Source: JBFLYE01 sp040756715 [NCBI: bacterium] (GTDB taxonomy: Bacteria; UBA9089; UBA9088). From it: 5,634 nucleotides of DNA. Numbering within the stretch: the first letter of the stretch is position 1; each line of letters starts with the position of its first letter. The translations under genes were made by a program, and so were the position numbers. Where the stretch lies: NCBI GenBank assembly GCA_040756715.1, contig JBFLYE010000115.1:1-5634 (forward strand), written 5' to 3'. Positions 5,409 to 5,634 of the stretch are shown here, in pieces. Under the pieces are notes generated by a model. The model ran no database searches. It saw only the letters and a list, made by a program, of their open reading frames with translations, and was not told where the DNA came from.

Positions 5409-5634
5409 ATGGCAAGGAAGAAATGGAGCGCAGAAGAGAAGCAGAAGATGGTATTGGCGGGCTTGAGGAATGAGGCATCCGTAGCAGAGCTTTGCAGACA
5501 GTATGGCGTCAGCGATGTCATGTATTACAAATGGAAGAAGGCATTTTTAGAAGGCGGACTCAATGGGCTTAAAGGTAATGGCAAAACAGGCGATCAGGAG
5601 TCTGCCTTAAAGAAGGAAAACGAAGAGTTAAAGG
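5409..5634 (+). CDS. IS3-family transposase OrfA (partial, N-terminus)
   Basis: OrfA of IS3 elements is the DNA-binding part of the transposase, made alone or fused to the catalytic OrfB by frameshifting. The 75 codons here start MARKKWSAEEK and contain a helix-turn-helix: SVAELCRQYGVS (24-35) as the first helices and VMYYKWKKAFLEGG (37-50) as the recognition helix and its end. A short Gly/Lys linker (54-61) follows, and then the beginning of the leucine-zipper dimerisation helix (ALKKENEELK, 66-75). OrfA is usually about 100 residues, so the rest of orfA and all of orfB lie beyond the window. ATG 5409 is chosen because GGAGG ends six bases before it. The gene is clearly richer in G and C than the glycan genes, as expected of an immigrant. 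Subgroup within IS3 cannot be set without OrfB. Confidence 0.88.
   Translation, partial: MARKKWSAEEKQKMVLAGLRNEASVAELCRQYGVSDVMYYKWKKAFLEGGLNGLKGNGKTGDQESALKKENEELK

Larger units (their letters stand above)
5349..5634 (+). mobile_element. IS3-family insertion sequence, left end (runs off the window)
   Basis: The coding pattern of the methyltransferase breaks off at about 5349, where a TG dinucleotide opens TGTAGGGTTTGACG, and an IS3-type orfA starts 60 bases further on. IS3 elements begin with TG and have orfA close to the left terminal repeat, so the placement fits, but the right end is not visible and the terminal repeat cannot be confirmed. Base composition changes here: a hand count of 5409-5468 gives 31 G/C of 60, against 13 of 60 at 4201-4260 in the preceding glycosyltransferase. 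The element lies in the same direction as the operon. The boundary could be off by several bases. Confidence 0.7.

Noticed and set aside
5099-5478. Three overlapping - strand frames around the methyltransferase remnant and IS start
   Set aside because: Each crosses the proposed IS boundary, so they cannot be old genes, and none shows a domain.
1-5634. CRISPR array, tRNA/rRNA, riboswitch, intrinsic terminator
   Set aside because: No spaced direct repeats, no tRNA-like cloverleaf and no GC stem followed by a T run were found at the gene ends; the genes are packed too tightly for terminators.

Overview
The window is a stretch of bacterial surface-polysaccharide gene cluster, with every gene on the + strand, cut at its right-hand side by the start of an IS3-family insertion sequence. 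The DNA is AT-rich, genes begin at Shine-Dalgarno-like sites and sit almost end to end, and the mobile element is of a bacterial type. The source is therefore a bacterium, but nothing here fixes the phylum. It could come from a Gram-negative O-antigen/exopolysaccharide locus or a Gram-positive capsule locus.

Layout, left to right. (1) Bases 1-134 are the unidentified C-terminal end of an upstream gene. (2) Bases 121-917 encode a class I SAM-dependent methyltransferase now split into two reading frames (121-603 and 609-917). The break is at a run of seven A residues followed directly by a stop codon. (3) Bases 914-1462 encode a second, different and intact small methyltransferase. (4) Bases 1469-2950 encode a Wzx-type oligosaccharide flippase with about 14 membrane segments. 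(5) Bases 2950-4011 and 4001-5170 encode two GT-B family 4 glycosyltransferases, both with the E-x7-E donor-site motif. (6) Bases 5179-5382 are the first ~57 codons of a third methyltransferase, of the zinc-ribbon type, ended by the insertion. (7) From about 5349 onward lies the left end of an IS3-family element, whose orfA starts at 5409 and runs off the window.

Stops and starts overlap or lie within 8 bases of each other (ATGA at 914, TAATG at 2948, an 11-base overlap at 4001). This points to one transcription unit with translational coupling, and I see no internal promoter or terminator. The likely joint job is to build a lipid-linked oligosaccharide on the cytoplasmic face (glycosyltransferases), modify it by methylation (methyltransferases) and flip it across the inner membrane (Wzx). 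No polymerase (Wzy), initiating transferase or sugar-nucleotide synthesis gene lies in the window.

I found no clear evidence of an undescribed system. The points most worth a second look are the A7-stop frameshift site in the first methyltransferase, and a compact GNRA-type hairpin in the IS that would sequester the transposase ribosome-binding site. Others are the IS-truncated methyltransferase and two well-placed ribosome-binding sites that point to non-ATG starts (TTG 139, GTG 1508).
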